Of a stretch of 21,353 nt of DNA, positions 9,070-18,052 are shown one piece after another. The stretch covers positions 1-21,353 of the forward strand of contig JADKHX010000007.1 of assembly GCA_016721505.1 (NCBI GenBank), in the 5' to 3' direction. The translations under genes and the position numbers were made by a program. Numbering within the stretch: position 1 is the stretch's first letter; each line of letters starts with the position of its first letter. The notes under the pieces are model-generated. The model made no database searches. It was not told the DNA's origin and worked only from the letters and a program-made list of their open reading frames with translations. The DNA comes from Rhodocyclaceae bacterium. GTDB taxonomy: Bacteria; Pseudomonadota; Gammaproteobacteria; Burkholderiales; Rhodocyclaceae.

Positions 9070-11536
9070 ATGGCAAAGAAGACCGGCAGCAAATCCGCAG
9101 CAGACTTGCTGCGCAAGCCGCATGCGCCGGTCATTGCGACTGGGACGTCGAATCCGAATGGTCGAGCGCGCGCTGGGATCGGCGTTGCGCTGGTATTTTT
9201 GTTGGCGACATTGCTGGCGCTTTATTTTTATCGCGGAGAACCAAAAGTTAGTTCTGTGCAGGCACTGCCTGTCGCGCATGCTACCTATGTCGGAGGCAAA
9301 TCCTGCACCAGTTGTCATGCGGAACAGGCCAAATCGTGGGCGGGTTCGGATCATGATTTGGCGATGCAGGCTGCAGATAAAAAATCGGTCCTGGGCAATT
9401 TTGACAACGCAAGTTTTGCCTACGCCGGAGTCACGTCGAAATTCTTCAAACGTGAGGGCAGATTTTTTGTCAGCACCGATGGTCCGAGTGGCAAGCTGGC
9501 GGATTTTGAAATCAAATACACATTCGGCGTGCGCCCGCTGCAACAATATTTGATTGAATTGCCCGGCGGCCGCTTGCAAGCATTTGGCATCGCGTGGGAT
9601 GCGAGGACGCGCGAGCAGGGCGGACAACGCTGGTTTCATTTGTATCCAAAAGATGCGCTGAAAGCCGGCGATGCGTTGCATTGGACCGGCGTCAATCAAA
9701 ACTGGAATTTCATGTGCTCGGAATGCCATTCGACTGCGCTGGCAAAAAATTATGATTCCAAGAACGAGACTTTCAACACGACATGGAAGGAAATTAATGT
9801 CTCGTGCGAGGCTTGTCATGGGCCGGCGTCAAGCCATTTGGCGTGGGCGGAGAGGCCCAAGGCTGAACGTGACACCAGCAATGAAAATGGCTTGGTCAAT
9901 GCCCTCAATGAGCGTCGCGGTAGCAATTGGCTGGTCTCGCGCGGTGAGACGCCACCGCAGTTGCAAGCCGCCAATCCCCACGCAAAACCTGGACCAAGTG
10001 AGTTGGACACCTGTGCTCGCTGTCATGCGCGCGCCAGTCGTATTTCAGACGATTACGTGCATGGTCAGCCGCCGCTCAACACGCATATTCCATCGCTGAT
10101 AACAGAAGGTTTGTATTGGAATGATGGTCAGCAGCGTGACGAAGTTTTTACATCAGGCTCGTTCGCGCAGAGCAAGATGCACGCAAAAGGCGTGAGCTGT
10201 TCCAATTGTCACGAGCCACATTCTCTCAAGCTACGTGCGGTGGGCAATGCAGTGTGTACGCAATGTCATGCAGCGGAAAAATTCGACGCGCCTACGCACA
10301 CGCATCATGCAGCGACATCACCGGCCGCCGCATGCACCGCATGTCACATGCCGACCACGACTTACATGCAGGTCGATCCGCGTCACGATCACTCGTTGAG
10401 AATTCCGCGTCCAGATTTGAGTGAAAAATTTGGCCTCGCGACGCAGCCCAATGCCTGTAATGGCTGTCACAACAAACAAACGGCCGCGTGGGCAGTTGCC
10501 GCAGTGCGTGGATGGACGAGTAAGCCATTGCTTGGCTATCAAAACTTTGCGGCGACTTTTCACGCAGCGGCGGCGGCCGAGCCGCAGGCGGTGCCCGCAT
10601 TGCAAGCCATCGCCGACGACAAAACACTGGCAGCCATCGTCCGCGCCAGCGCGATTGAGCGATTGTCTTCGCGGCTCGATGCTGCGGTGTTGGAAACCTT
10701 GCTACGCGGCTTGAATGACAGTGACGCGCAAGTGCGTTTGGCCAGTGTCAATGCGCTGGCGAATCTCCCAACTGCCGAGCGCCGTCGCTACCGGCGCGAA
10801 TGTTGGGCGATGCCGTGCGCGCGGTACGCACCTCCGCTGCGCGCGCCTTGGCGGGCGAGGCTGAGAGCGGTCTTTCGGCCACTGGAGCGAAGCGCGTTTG
10901 AGCCTGCGTTGGGCGAGTACTTGGCGACATTGAATTCAACGCTGATCGTCCCGAGTCACAGATGAGTTTGGGCAATTTGTGGGCATCGCGTGGTGATGCG
11001 TCGCGCGCCGAAAAGCATTATCGACAGGCACTCAAACTTGATTCGGGATTCATCGCCGGTTACGTCAATCTGGCTGATAGCCTGCGCAGCCAAACAGGCG
11101 GAGAAGCAGCAGCAGAGCGGGTCTTGCGCAGCGGAATCGCGGCTTCGCGCAGCAATCTACCGTTGATCGCCACCGCGCCGCTGCATTACGCATTAGGGCT
11201 AAATCTGGTACGCCAGCAACGGCACACCGAAGCGATTAAATCCCTAACGGAAGCGACTCGACGCGACCCTAATAATTCGCGTTATGCCTATGTCTTGGGA
11301 GTCGCGCTGCATAGTCGTGGGCAAGCGAAGCAAGGCATTTCGGTGCTCGAAAAGCTTTGACCAAACGACCAAATGACACCGATTTGCTCACCGCACTCGC
11401 ACAATTTTCCGCGCAAGCCGGTCAGCAAGATGCGGCATTGCGCTATGTAGGACGCTTGCAAGCGATTGAGCCGGGAAATCCGCAATACCGGCAACTAGCG
11501 ACACAGATTGTGGGTATGAAGGCTACGCAAAAGTGA
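9070..11536 (+). CDS. Membrane-anchored octaheme cytochrome c with HEAT-like and TPR repeats, frameshifted in the 3' third
   Basis: A basic N-terminus and one hydrophobic helix (GVALVFLLATLLALYFY, residues about 38-54) anchor the protein, leaving the rest periplasmic. Eight CXXCH heme-c motifs follow, with first Cys at residues 79 (CTSCH), 216 (CSECH), 246 (CEACH), 315 (CARCH), 377 (CSNCH), 396 (CTQCH), 422 (CTACH) and 463 (CNGCH). Many extra His could be axial ligands. The start resembles the cytochrome c554-type pattern (CXXCH...W.GSDHDLAM). After about residue 500 come HEAT-like helices (DSDAQVRLASVNALA) and then TPRs (GNLWASRGDASRAEKHYRQA and later units), ending at TGA 11534-11536. Indels near 10783, 10890, 10930 and in the A-run at 11350-11353 break the frame; the total is about 820 residues. 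The role is electron transfer; donor and acceptor are unknown. The TPR part probably binds a partner protein. Confidence 0.85.
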
Positions 11537-11571
11537 TGCCTTGCGGCAAGTAGTAGATCAATTCAACGCAC

Positions 11572-13048
11572 CTACGCGCGCTTTTCAAGTACGTAGTTTC
11601 CCCAATCAATCTGCTTGCAGCGGCGCAAATATTCTTGTGTTGAGCCGGCCCAATTGTTGGTGATGCGTTTGCCGTCGATATACCAACTGGCTTCCACTTT
11701 CGACCAGATCATGGTCGCCAAACGCTGTTGCAATTCGTCATTGAATGCGGACTCGACTTCCGGTTTGATGTCCATCGCGGCGGCATCGCGCTGATCCAGC
11801 CCTTGAATGGCTTGCAGGATATAACGCGCCTGCGCTTCACTCATGATGATGATGGAATTGTGCCCGAGATTAGTGTTCGGTCCGTACATCATGAATAGAT
11901 TCGGAAAGCCGTTAGTGCTGATGCCCAGGTAAGCATGCGCACCGTCCTTCCATTGATCTTTCAACAGCGTGTCACCAGCACCAACTAAGGAAATTGACGA
12001 CAAAAAAGGATTGGTGCGAAATCCGGTACCATAAATCACCACGTCGACTTCGATTTCACTGCCGTCGACACACTTAACGCCGGATGCGGTGAGCCCTGCA
12101 ATCGGGGTGGTAATTAACTCGACATTCGGGCGGGCCAGCGCATCGTAATAGTCGTCTGAAAACAAAATGCGTTTGGCACCGATGGGGTAGTCGGGTAGCA
12201 ACTTTTTGCGCAATTCCGGATCGGCAATTTTTTCGGCGATATAGTCGGTAGTCATTTTTGTGCCGAACTTGGCCAGCCATTTACTGCCACGCATCAATGG
12301 AAAAATAATCAATTCGGCACGCAACCACAGACGCAGGCGATATAGCTTGGCAACGCCTGGCACGTGGTCAGACAGCCATTGTTCCCCACGCCGCGTAAGG
12401 CCTGTCCTGTTTGGGGAAAATCCAATCCGGGCTGCGCTGAAACACGCTGAGCCGCGCCACTTGTTTGGCCACTTGCGGGATGAACTGCACCGCGCTGGCG
12501 GCATTACCTATCACTGCAACGCGTTTGCCGTGCAGGTCGACATCGTGCCGCCATTGCGCGCTGTGAAACTGCTCGCCACGAAAGATTTCGGCATTAGGCA
12601 GTCGTGTCAAATTCGGCACATGCAATTGGCCGACCGCTGTGACCAGAAATTGGCAGGCTAGCGTGCCACCGTCTGCGGTTTGAACCTGCCATTGTTTGCT
12701 AGCAGCATCCCATTTGCCACCGATCACTTGGCGGCCAAATCGCATGTGGGGGAGCAAACCATGTTTTTCTGCGACGTGTTGCAGGTAGTCAAGAATTTGC
12801 GCTTGCTCAGCCCCTTTGTAATGCCATTGCGCGTTGTGCTCAAAGGAAAAACTGTACAGCGCTGAAGGTACGTCGCACTCGGCACCCGGGTAGGTATTTT
12901 CCCGCCAAGTACCACCTAGCGACGCGGCCTTTTCCAGGATGACGAAATCATGGATACCGGCCTGTTGCAAGTAAATCGCCAGCCCAATGCCGGAAAAGCC
13001 GGCGCCGATGATGACGATGCGCGGAGCAGGTTTGGCCGATGAATTCAT
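11572..13048 (-). CDS. Baeyer-Villiger-type flavin-containing monooxygenase, one frameshift
   Basis: The enzyme uses FAD, NADPH and oxygen to insert oxygen into ketones, giving esters or lactones. Visible motifs are the FAD site GAGFSG (residues 15-20), GGTW (45-48), the Baeyer-Villiger fingerprint FxGxxxHxxxW as FRGEQFHSAQW (156-166), the NADPH-site GNAASA (181-186), and later VDVVIYGTGFRTNPF and MYGPNTNLGH. The frame breaks at a run of four C on the plus strand (12384-12387, four G in the gene). Removing one base gives YAAWEQWLSDHV, and the gene length (1477 nt) then becomes divisible by three, giving 491 residues, normal for the family. It starts 5 nt after the amidohydrolase stop and is the last gene of the minus-strand operon. 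It is convergent with the cytochrome gene (35 nt between stops). The substrate cannot be read from sequence. Confidence 0.9.
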
Positions 13049-13053
13049 GAATG

Positions 13054-14997
13054 CTAGGCAGCCTTCAAATGGGTTTTTGCCAGCAATACGCGACCAAGTT
13101 TCTCGCTTTCAAATACTGGCGTGAAGGCATCGTTTTGCCACACGCATGCGCCATTAATGAACACTTGTGCGACAACACCATCGGAGCGGTTGACCAGTTG
13201 GTCGTGTTGCAAAACTTCGCGATAGATGCGCCGCGTGGCGGCCTCGCCATCATGTTTGGCGAGTGCTGTAGGGTTGAGCAAAATCACATCGGCTTGTGCG
13301 CCGATGGCAATGGATCCAGCGTCGATATTGAATAGTTCTGCGGGGTCGCGAGTTAATCGTCGCACCATGAAAGCGACACCGGCAAGGCCGCGTTCTTCAA
13401 ACGCAATCCTGAGTGCGCGCAGGTTGGCATCGTAAAAAGCCAGGTTGGTCAGATGCGCGCCGGAGTCAGCAAAGGCGGGTAAAAACATCGGACTCATGGT
13501 CAATTTGCGCAGGGATTTTTCGCTGACGTTTGCGCTGATTGTGCTCCAATACAAATCGCGATCGAATTCGCGCAGCATGTGCAGCATGAAGGCACCTTCG
13601 TTGGCAATCGGCTTGGCAAATTTCTCCAAGGCTGATTTCTCTTGTGCATCACGCGCCACGTTTTCGCCAAGTTGAAATTGTTGCAAGCGCGCGTAAACCG
13701 CCGCAAAACTTTCGCCTTGCCATGCGGCCACAGGCGCGCGATCTATGGTCATTTCTGCCAAATCACGGCGCATGGCGTAGTGCTCAATGCGCAGCCAACG
13801 GCGTAAGCGGGCGAGGCCGAAGCCGGTCTTTCCATCCATCCACATGGCGATGAATCGCTCGGCGTACCCCGGCGTGTCGATGACTTTTCGGCGGGCTGCG
13901 GTGTCTTCCAAATCACACATCGCCAGCGCGCGTAATTCGGGAATTTCTTCTGACAGCGGTGTAGTCGCGCCATCGCCCCACACTTTGAAACGGGCGGCCA
14001 GTGATTGCAATACGAAATGCCCTTTGAACAGCCAGGAATTGAGTAACCACGACATGACGATGGCGCTTTTGACCAATGTGCGATTGGCATGTACATCGAG
14101 CGCGGCGACGGCGGTGATTTTCAGCGCTTTGCCGTAGAGTCGCGCGCTGGTCAGCATAAAGGTGCGAAATACCGTGAGCGGGCTTTCTATCGGCGGCGTG
14201 GCTTGCCAAATTCGACCCCAACGCCGCACCACATTGGTCAGGCGCTTGACCTCGCTAAACGTCCCGTATTGCGACGGAATCCGCAGATCGCGATTGGGGT
14301 CGTTGGCAAGGTAATGAAACGGCAAACTATCGGAAGAAAAACCGACATAGCCCTCGGCCATGCCTTTTTCCAGCAATCGTTCCATGTGATCAAGCTCGGA
14401 CGCAGTCGGCGCGCGAGTGACTGACGGTGTGATACCCATCGCCGCAATTCGCAACATCGAATATGGAATCATCGGCACGATGTTGGGGCCGAGATTTAGC
14501 GTGTCCAGGTGCGCCAGATATTCATCCGAAGTGTTCCAATTCACGCGATCAGCGATGCGCTTGAGCACGGGTTTGGGAATATTTTCAACCCGCGCAAAAC
14601 AATCGACAATCGGATCTTGCGTGCCATCGCGTTGTGCACCGTAGGCGAGGACCAAAGAGCAGTTAGCCACCACCACGGTGGTCGTACCGTGGCGCACGGA
14701 TTCGGCCAAGCCTGGCGCGAGCTCGACTTCGAGATCGTAGTGCGTGTGCACATCGAGCAGTCCGGGGGTGAGCCATTGGCCGCTGGCATCAATTACCCGA
14801 TCAGCTAATGCCGCATCGAGATTCGCTGCGCGCGCAGCGATTTTGCCTTGGTGAATCGCGATATCGCCAACGGTGCCAAGCGCGCCGGTGCCGTCGAAAA
14901 TCATGGCGTTTTTTATTAGAGTGTCCCAGCGCGATGTTTTCATAGTTGTCATTGTCTTAGTTGGTGCTAGCGAAGGACTGGACTGTTCACCAGCCAT
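13054..14997 (-). CDS. Amidohydrolase-superfamily protein, N-acyl-D-amino-acid deacylase-like
   Basis: This is an intact frame of 647 codons. The first ATG (14997) lies 6 nt after the YhhN stop; a later ATG near 14943 (MKTSRWDTLIKNAMIFDGTG) matches the usual family start better, so the first 18 residues are doubtful. The protein shows the short beta domain, the metal-site HxH in LLDVHTHYD (His84, His86), HGTTTVVVANCS with the Cys (113) that bridges metal in D-aminoacylases, and DSGAHL late in the protein with a plausible catalytic Asp. The usual later His motifs are not obvious: where relatives have a GH-x-LR-AA-MG segment, this protein reads IPYSMLRIAAMG. It could be a divergent subfamily with another substrate. 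It lies inside an operon with a hydrolase, YhhN and a monooxygenase, which points to small lipid-like or amide substrates. Confidence 0.8.
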   Translation of the reverse strand: MAGEQSSPSLAPTKTMTTMKTSRWDTLIKNAMIFDGTGALGTVGDIAIHQGKIAARAANLDAALADRVIDASGQWLTPGLLDVHTHYDLEVELAPGLAESVRHGTTTVVVANCSLVLAYGAQRDGTQDPIVDCFARVENIPKPVLKRIADRVNWNTSDEYLAHLDTLNLGPNIVPMIPYSMLRIAAMGITPSVTRAPTASELDHMERLLEKGMAEGYVGFSSDSLPFHYLANDPNRDLRIPSQYGTFSEVKRLTNVVRRWGRIWQATPPIESPLTVFRTFMLTSARLYGKALKITAVAALDVHANRTLVKSAIVMSWLLNSWLFKGHFVLQSLAARFKVWGDGATTPLSEEIPELRALAMCDLEDTAARRKVIDTPGYAERFIAMWMDGKTGFGLARLRRWLRIEHYAMRRDLAEMTIDRAPVAAWQGESFAAVYARLQQFQLGENVARDAQEKSALEKFAKPIANEGAFMLHMLREFDRDLYWSTISANVSEKSLRKLTMSPMFLPAFADSGAHLTNLAFYDANLRALRIAFEERGLAGVAFMVRRLTRDPAELFNIDAGSIAIGAQADVILLNPTALAKHDGEAATRRIYREVLQHDQLVNRSDGVVAQVFINGACVWQNDAFTPVFESEKLGRVLLAKTHLKAA

Positions 14998-15003
14998 ACG
15001 CCG

Positions 15004-15649
15004 TTAAGTATTAGGTGTGAATGATTGTGAAGTGCGGGCGACTGCAGCGGCAGCGATCAAGGCTTGTCCACCCCAGTAAAGCAAGATGATTGCATAGCTG
15101 CCACCAGGCAGCGGCGTGACGAATTTATTGATACCGATTAACGTGTCAGAAAATGCGAACAATACGGCGCCGATTAACGCGGCCCAACGCTTTATTCCGC
15201 TGGCCGATTCATCAACCGCAATGACTGCCGCACGCCATATCATCAGGCCAATAATGCTCATGTAAACGGCGACGGGGATGACCAGTTCACCGCTCGCAGA
15301 CAGCGTGATTGGAACGGTGACAGCGAAATAGATCAGTACTGGAAACAGCAAGGAAACTGACAGGCTACGCTGCCAAGAAAAAAGGCTTTAGCGTACAACC
15401 CATGACCGATGGCGAAGGCCAACATACCGGCGACGAACGCGCCGGGGATGGCGAGGCAAACATCACCAATCGCGCCAAAAATCAGCCCCACGCAATGCGT
15501 CGGTCACCCTTCGGCCAAACCCACGCGGCCATCGCTAGCACCGGCCAAGGCTTGGCGGCCAAGCGTAGCCAGCTGATGTCGAGTGCCAGGCCTACTAAAA
15601 ATAAAGCAGTACTCAGCGCGGCAATGAGGGCAAGTTGCGCGCTTCTCAT
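15004..15649 (-). CDS. YhhN/TMEM86-family membrane protein (lysoplasmalogenase-like), frameshifted
   Basis: From the ATG at 15649 the frame reads MRSAQLALIAALSTALFLVG, ISWLRLAAKPWPVLAMAAWV, then after a break the family core IFGAIGDVCLAIPGAFVAGM and GHGLYAKAF, then after a second break the C-terminal half with FAFSDTLIGINKF and ILLYWGGQALIAAA. The GD and SD-containing helices are typical of YhhN/TMEM86 proteins, which cleave the vinyl-ether bond of lysoplasmalogens in animals; the bacterial substrate is less certain. About seven to eight helices and 215 residues fit the family. One break is at an A-run (15378-15383; a seventh base would restore GLYAKAFFSWQRS). It starts 7 nt after the hydrolase stop and ends 6 nt before the amidohydrolase start, consistent with translational coupling. 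Confidence 0.8.
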
Positions 15650-15656
15650 GTGCGTG

Positions 15657-16568
15657 TCATATGGCTGTCATTCGGTGCGTCGCGTTGAAATGAACGGACA
15701 AAAAATGATAAATCGCTTCACATAAAGCATCGCTTTGTTCGCTCATCATCGCGTGGCCTGCACCGTCGATAGTTGTGCTGCTTGCGCGCAAGGCTTCCTG
15801 CAATTTCACGGAATACTTAGGCGCGGTCATTTGGTCTTTGCTGCCGCTGACAACCAAGCAAGGGCAGGTGATTTTGGTAGCGGCTTCAAGTCCGCTCAAA
15901 TAGCTGTTGCAAGCGCTTAAATCATTGTTTAACAAACCCTTAGCTTGTGCACTCATCAATGCGTGAGTAGCGCCCAGGCGCTCGCTTCTTGCGCGTATCT
16001 CATCGCTGCTGGCATCGGATAAATTTGGTGCGTGTGACCATTGCACAATTTGCCCAATCGCGGCGGCTTCATCGGTTCGAGTTTGTTCAAGCAGAGCGGG
16101 GGATACCCTCATCGGAAAGGCTGTTCCGACCAAAATTAGTGCGGCGATATTTACCTGTGTGCTGGCTGCGCATTCGAGCGCAGCCAGCGAACCCATGCTG
16201 TGGCCAATGAGCACGATTGACGGCGGCGAAGCAGGGGTTTCGCGAAGCACTGCATCGCGCCTGCGTAGCGGGTCGGCTGTACCAGGCCGATACTCCGCGC
16301 CAGCATCAACTGGCGAAATCGCAGTCAGTAATTTCCCTAACCACTGCCCCATCGATTCAATACTCGCTAGTGGCGCTCCAGCGCTCGTTCCGTGCCCCGG
16401 CAAATCCGCCGCAAAATTCGCAAAACCGCGCTGTGAAAACCACTGCTGTTGCGCCTGCCAAACCCGGTGATCATTTTGTGCCCCGTGCACAAATATCAAG
16501 TGCGGCAGGTAGTCATTTGGCGGCGTTTCGCTCGCCGCAACAAATGCATGATAACCATCATTCCGCAC
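15657..16568 (-). CDS. Alpha/beta hydrolase with in-frame repeat insertion
   Basis: This is an intact 303-residue serine hydrolase. The oxyanion segment is FVHGA (26-30), the nucleophile elbow is IGHSMGSL (Ser124), the acid is in SGSKDQM (Asp245) and the catalytic His is in GAGHAMM (His272). The start is GTG; no strong ribosome binding site is visible. Between the cap-side helix (QWLGKLLTAI) and strand beta-5 (SIVLIGHS), where relatives have a few residues, there is an Arg/Pro-rich insert of about 24 residues (GAEYRPGTADPLRRRDAVLR and following). It is encoded by bases matching the intergenic repeat at 6.8 kb. The substrate is unknown. The operon context with a Baeyer-Villiger enzyme suggests an esterase or lactonase acting on its products, which is inference. 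Confidence 0.85.
   Translation of the reverse strand: MRNDGYHAFVAASETPPNDYLPHLIFVHGAQNDHRVWQAQQQWFSQRGFANFAADLPGHGTSAGAPLASIESMGQWLGKLLTAISPVDAGAEYRPGTADPLRRRDAVLRETPASPPSIVLIGHSMGSLAALECAASTQVNIAALILVGTAFPMRVSPALLEQTRTDEAAAIGQIVQWSHAPNLSDASSDEIRARSERLGATHALMSAQAKGLLNNDLSACNSYLSGLEAATKITCPCLVVSGSKDQMTAPKYSVKLQEALRASSTTIDGAGHAMMSEQSDALCEAIYHFLSVHFNATHRMTAI
16230..16301 (-). repeat. Structured interspersed repeat, copy B, inside the alpha/beta hydrolase gene
   Basis: Read on the minus strand this 72-nt segment begins GGCGCG and ends CCCTGCT, as copy A does. It shares CGCAGGCGCG and GCGAA with A. Where A has the palindrome CGCGGCGCA/TGCGCCGCG, B has CGCGATGCA-G-TGCTTCGCG, which still pairs over 8 of 9 positions although the arm bases differ. 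The length is an exact multiple of three and the gene frame stays open. It encodes residues about 90-113 of the hydrolase. Confidence 0.55.
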
Positions 16569-16581
16569 GATAAGCCGTGCT

Positions 16582-16812
16582 TCAGGCGTACTCGTCGGGG
16601 TCGAGCTGGTGCTCGATGCGGGCGATTTGATCCTTGATTAACAATTTGCGTTTTTTCAAACGACGCAATTGCAACTCATCGTCGGTCGGCGCGGCATCCA
16701 ACAATGCGATCTGATCATCCAAGTCACGATGCTCGATACGCAAGGCTGCCAAAGTACCCCGTAATTCACTATCAGGGTTGGCAGGAAAGTCGGTTGGCGT
16801 GTTCGCACTCAT
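16582..16812 (-). CDS. YdcH-family (DUF465) small coiled-coil protein
   Basis: This is an intact frame of 76 codons from an ATG at 16812. The helical sequence LRIEHRDLDDQIALLDA, then DDELQLRRLKKRKLLIKDQI, then ARIEHQLDPDE, is characteristic of DUF465/YdcH proteins, short cytoplasmic alpha-helical hairpins of unknown function. It starts 14 nt after the CBS-domain gene stop and ends 13 nt before the hydrolase start, so it appears co-transcribed. No good ribosome binding site is visible before the ATG, consistent with coupling to the gene upstream. Confidence 0.88.
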   Translation of the reverse strand: MSANTPTDFPANPDSELRGTLAALRIEHRDLDDQIALLDAAPTDDELQLRRLKKRKLLIKDQIARIEHQLDPDEYA

Positions 16813-16826
16813 GCAGATATTTTATT

Positions 16827-17257
16827 TCAACTCGCGATGTACTGCTCCAACTGCGCAATGACAAACGCTTGTTCATCTATGGTGGCCTTGACCAGGTCGC
16901 CGATAGAAACGATGCCCAACAGTTGATTATCGGCAGTCATCACTGGCAAATGGCGGATGTGTTTTGCGACATGATGGCCATAGCTTCGTCGACGGTGAGT
17001 TCGGGTTTGCAGCAGAGAACCTTGTCGGTCATGATTTCGCGAACTTTGGTTTCTCGCGATGACTTGCCTTGCAGGATTATTTTCCTGGCGTAGTCACGTT
17101 CGCTGAATATGCCCGCAAGATGTGTGCCTTCCATAACCAGCAAAGCACCAACATCATATTTAGCCATCATTTCCAACGCGGTGAACACTGAGTCGTCCGG
17201 TGCTACGGAAAGTGGCGTGCGTTGTTTGTCACCTAGTAGTTGTTTGACAGATTTCAT
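16827..17257 (-). CDS. CBS-domain pair protein, one frameshift
   Basis: A strong ribosome binding site (GGAGG, plus-strand 17265-17269) lies 7 nt before the ATG. The first CBS repeat reads VAPDDSVFTALEMMAKYDVG, ALLVMEGTHLAGIFSERDYA, and the second begins VREIMTDKVLCCKPELTVDE. The open frame stops at 16940, but adding one base near 16960 gives MSQNHIRHLPVM, then LLGIVSIGDLVKATIDEQ, and a stop at 16827, completing the second CBS repeat and 143 residues. CBS pairs bind adenosyl ligands (AMP, ATP, SAM, NAD) and serve as energy or redox sensors. As a stand-alone protein its target is unknown. It appears to be the first gene of the minus-strand operon. Confidence 0.88.
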
Positions 17258-17414
17258 GGCGTTACCTCCAATTGCGGTGAGAGGGCTTTGCGACGCTACA
17301 AAAAATCGAAACAGTACAGCCTTATTGCAAGCTTATCAGCAGATGCGGGGCGATGGGCAAGTAATTAGTGAAATCAGTTGCTTGCCCGATGTTACGCGCA
17401 GACCGCAGCGCAAA

Positions 17415-18051
17415 TTACTCCACCAGCCCGTTTTCCAATCCATAGCGAATCAATTCCGCCGTGCTGCGTAATCCCATTTTCTCGAGGAGCCGTGCGCGAT
17501 AGGTGCTAACAGTGGCGACGCCGAGATTCAATGTTTCTGCAACTTGAGTAAGTGTTTTGCCGGAGGCTGAGTGAAAGCACTTGATATTCGCGATCAGTGA
17601 TGCGCTCAGTGGTGGCTTGTCGCTGTCGTCGGAAATAGCATTGGCAAGCTGCTGCGCGACGGCGGCGCTGACGTATTTTTTCCGGTGGCGACTTGACGAA
17701 TGGCGGTGACCAATTGTTCGGGCGCGCTTTGTTTGTTGAGGTATCCCGATGCGCCGGCTTTAGCGCGCGCACGGCGAATTGCTCTTCGGGATGCATACTC
17801 AAAATCAACACAGGCGAGCGTGGGAATTCCTTTTTGAGTTGTTTGAGCGTGTCGATGCCATCACGATTGGGCATGGTCACATCGAGCAAAAAAACGTCCC
17901 AGGCCTGTTGCCGCGCAAGGACGATTGCGTCAGCGCCATCTTCGGCTTCACCGGCGACTACGAGGTCGTCCGTCTCGGACAAAATTAACCGCAAACCTTG
18001 GCGCACGATGGCGTGGTCATCGGCGATTAGCACATGTATTTTTTCGGCCAT
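17415..18051 (-). CDS. NarL/FixJ-type response regulator (receiver plus LuxR HTH), frameshifted
   Basis: Start MAEKIHVLIADDHAIVRQG, with the acidic pair at residues 11-12, the phospho-acceptor in DVFLLDVTMPNRDG (Asp57) and, after a one-base break near 17760, KAGASGYLNK with the conserved Lys. The linker is followed by a LuxR-type DNA-binding domain: ITDREYQVL, GKTLTQVAETLNLGVATVST, then YRARLLEKMGLRSTAELIRY and a stop at 17415. About 212 residues, normal for the family. It starts one base after the kinase stop, so the pair is a translationally coupled operon. Its targets are unknown. Candidates are the divergent ACBP-WS/DGAT genes and the downstream CBS-led operon. Confidence 0.88.
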
Positions 18052-18052
18052 T

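Noticed and set aside
13054..14997. Long open frames on the plus strand opposite the amidohydrolase
   Set aside because: They are short fragments antisense to an intact conserved gene and contain no domain.
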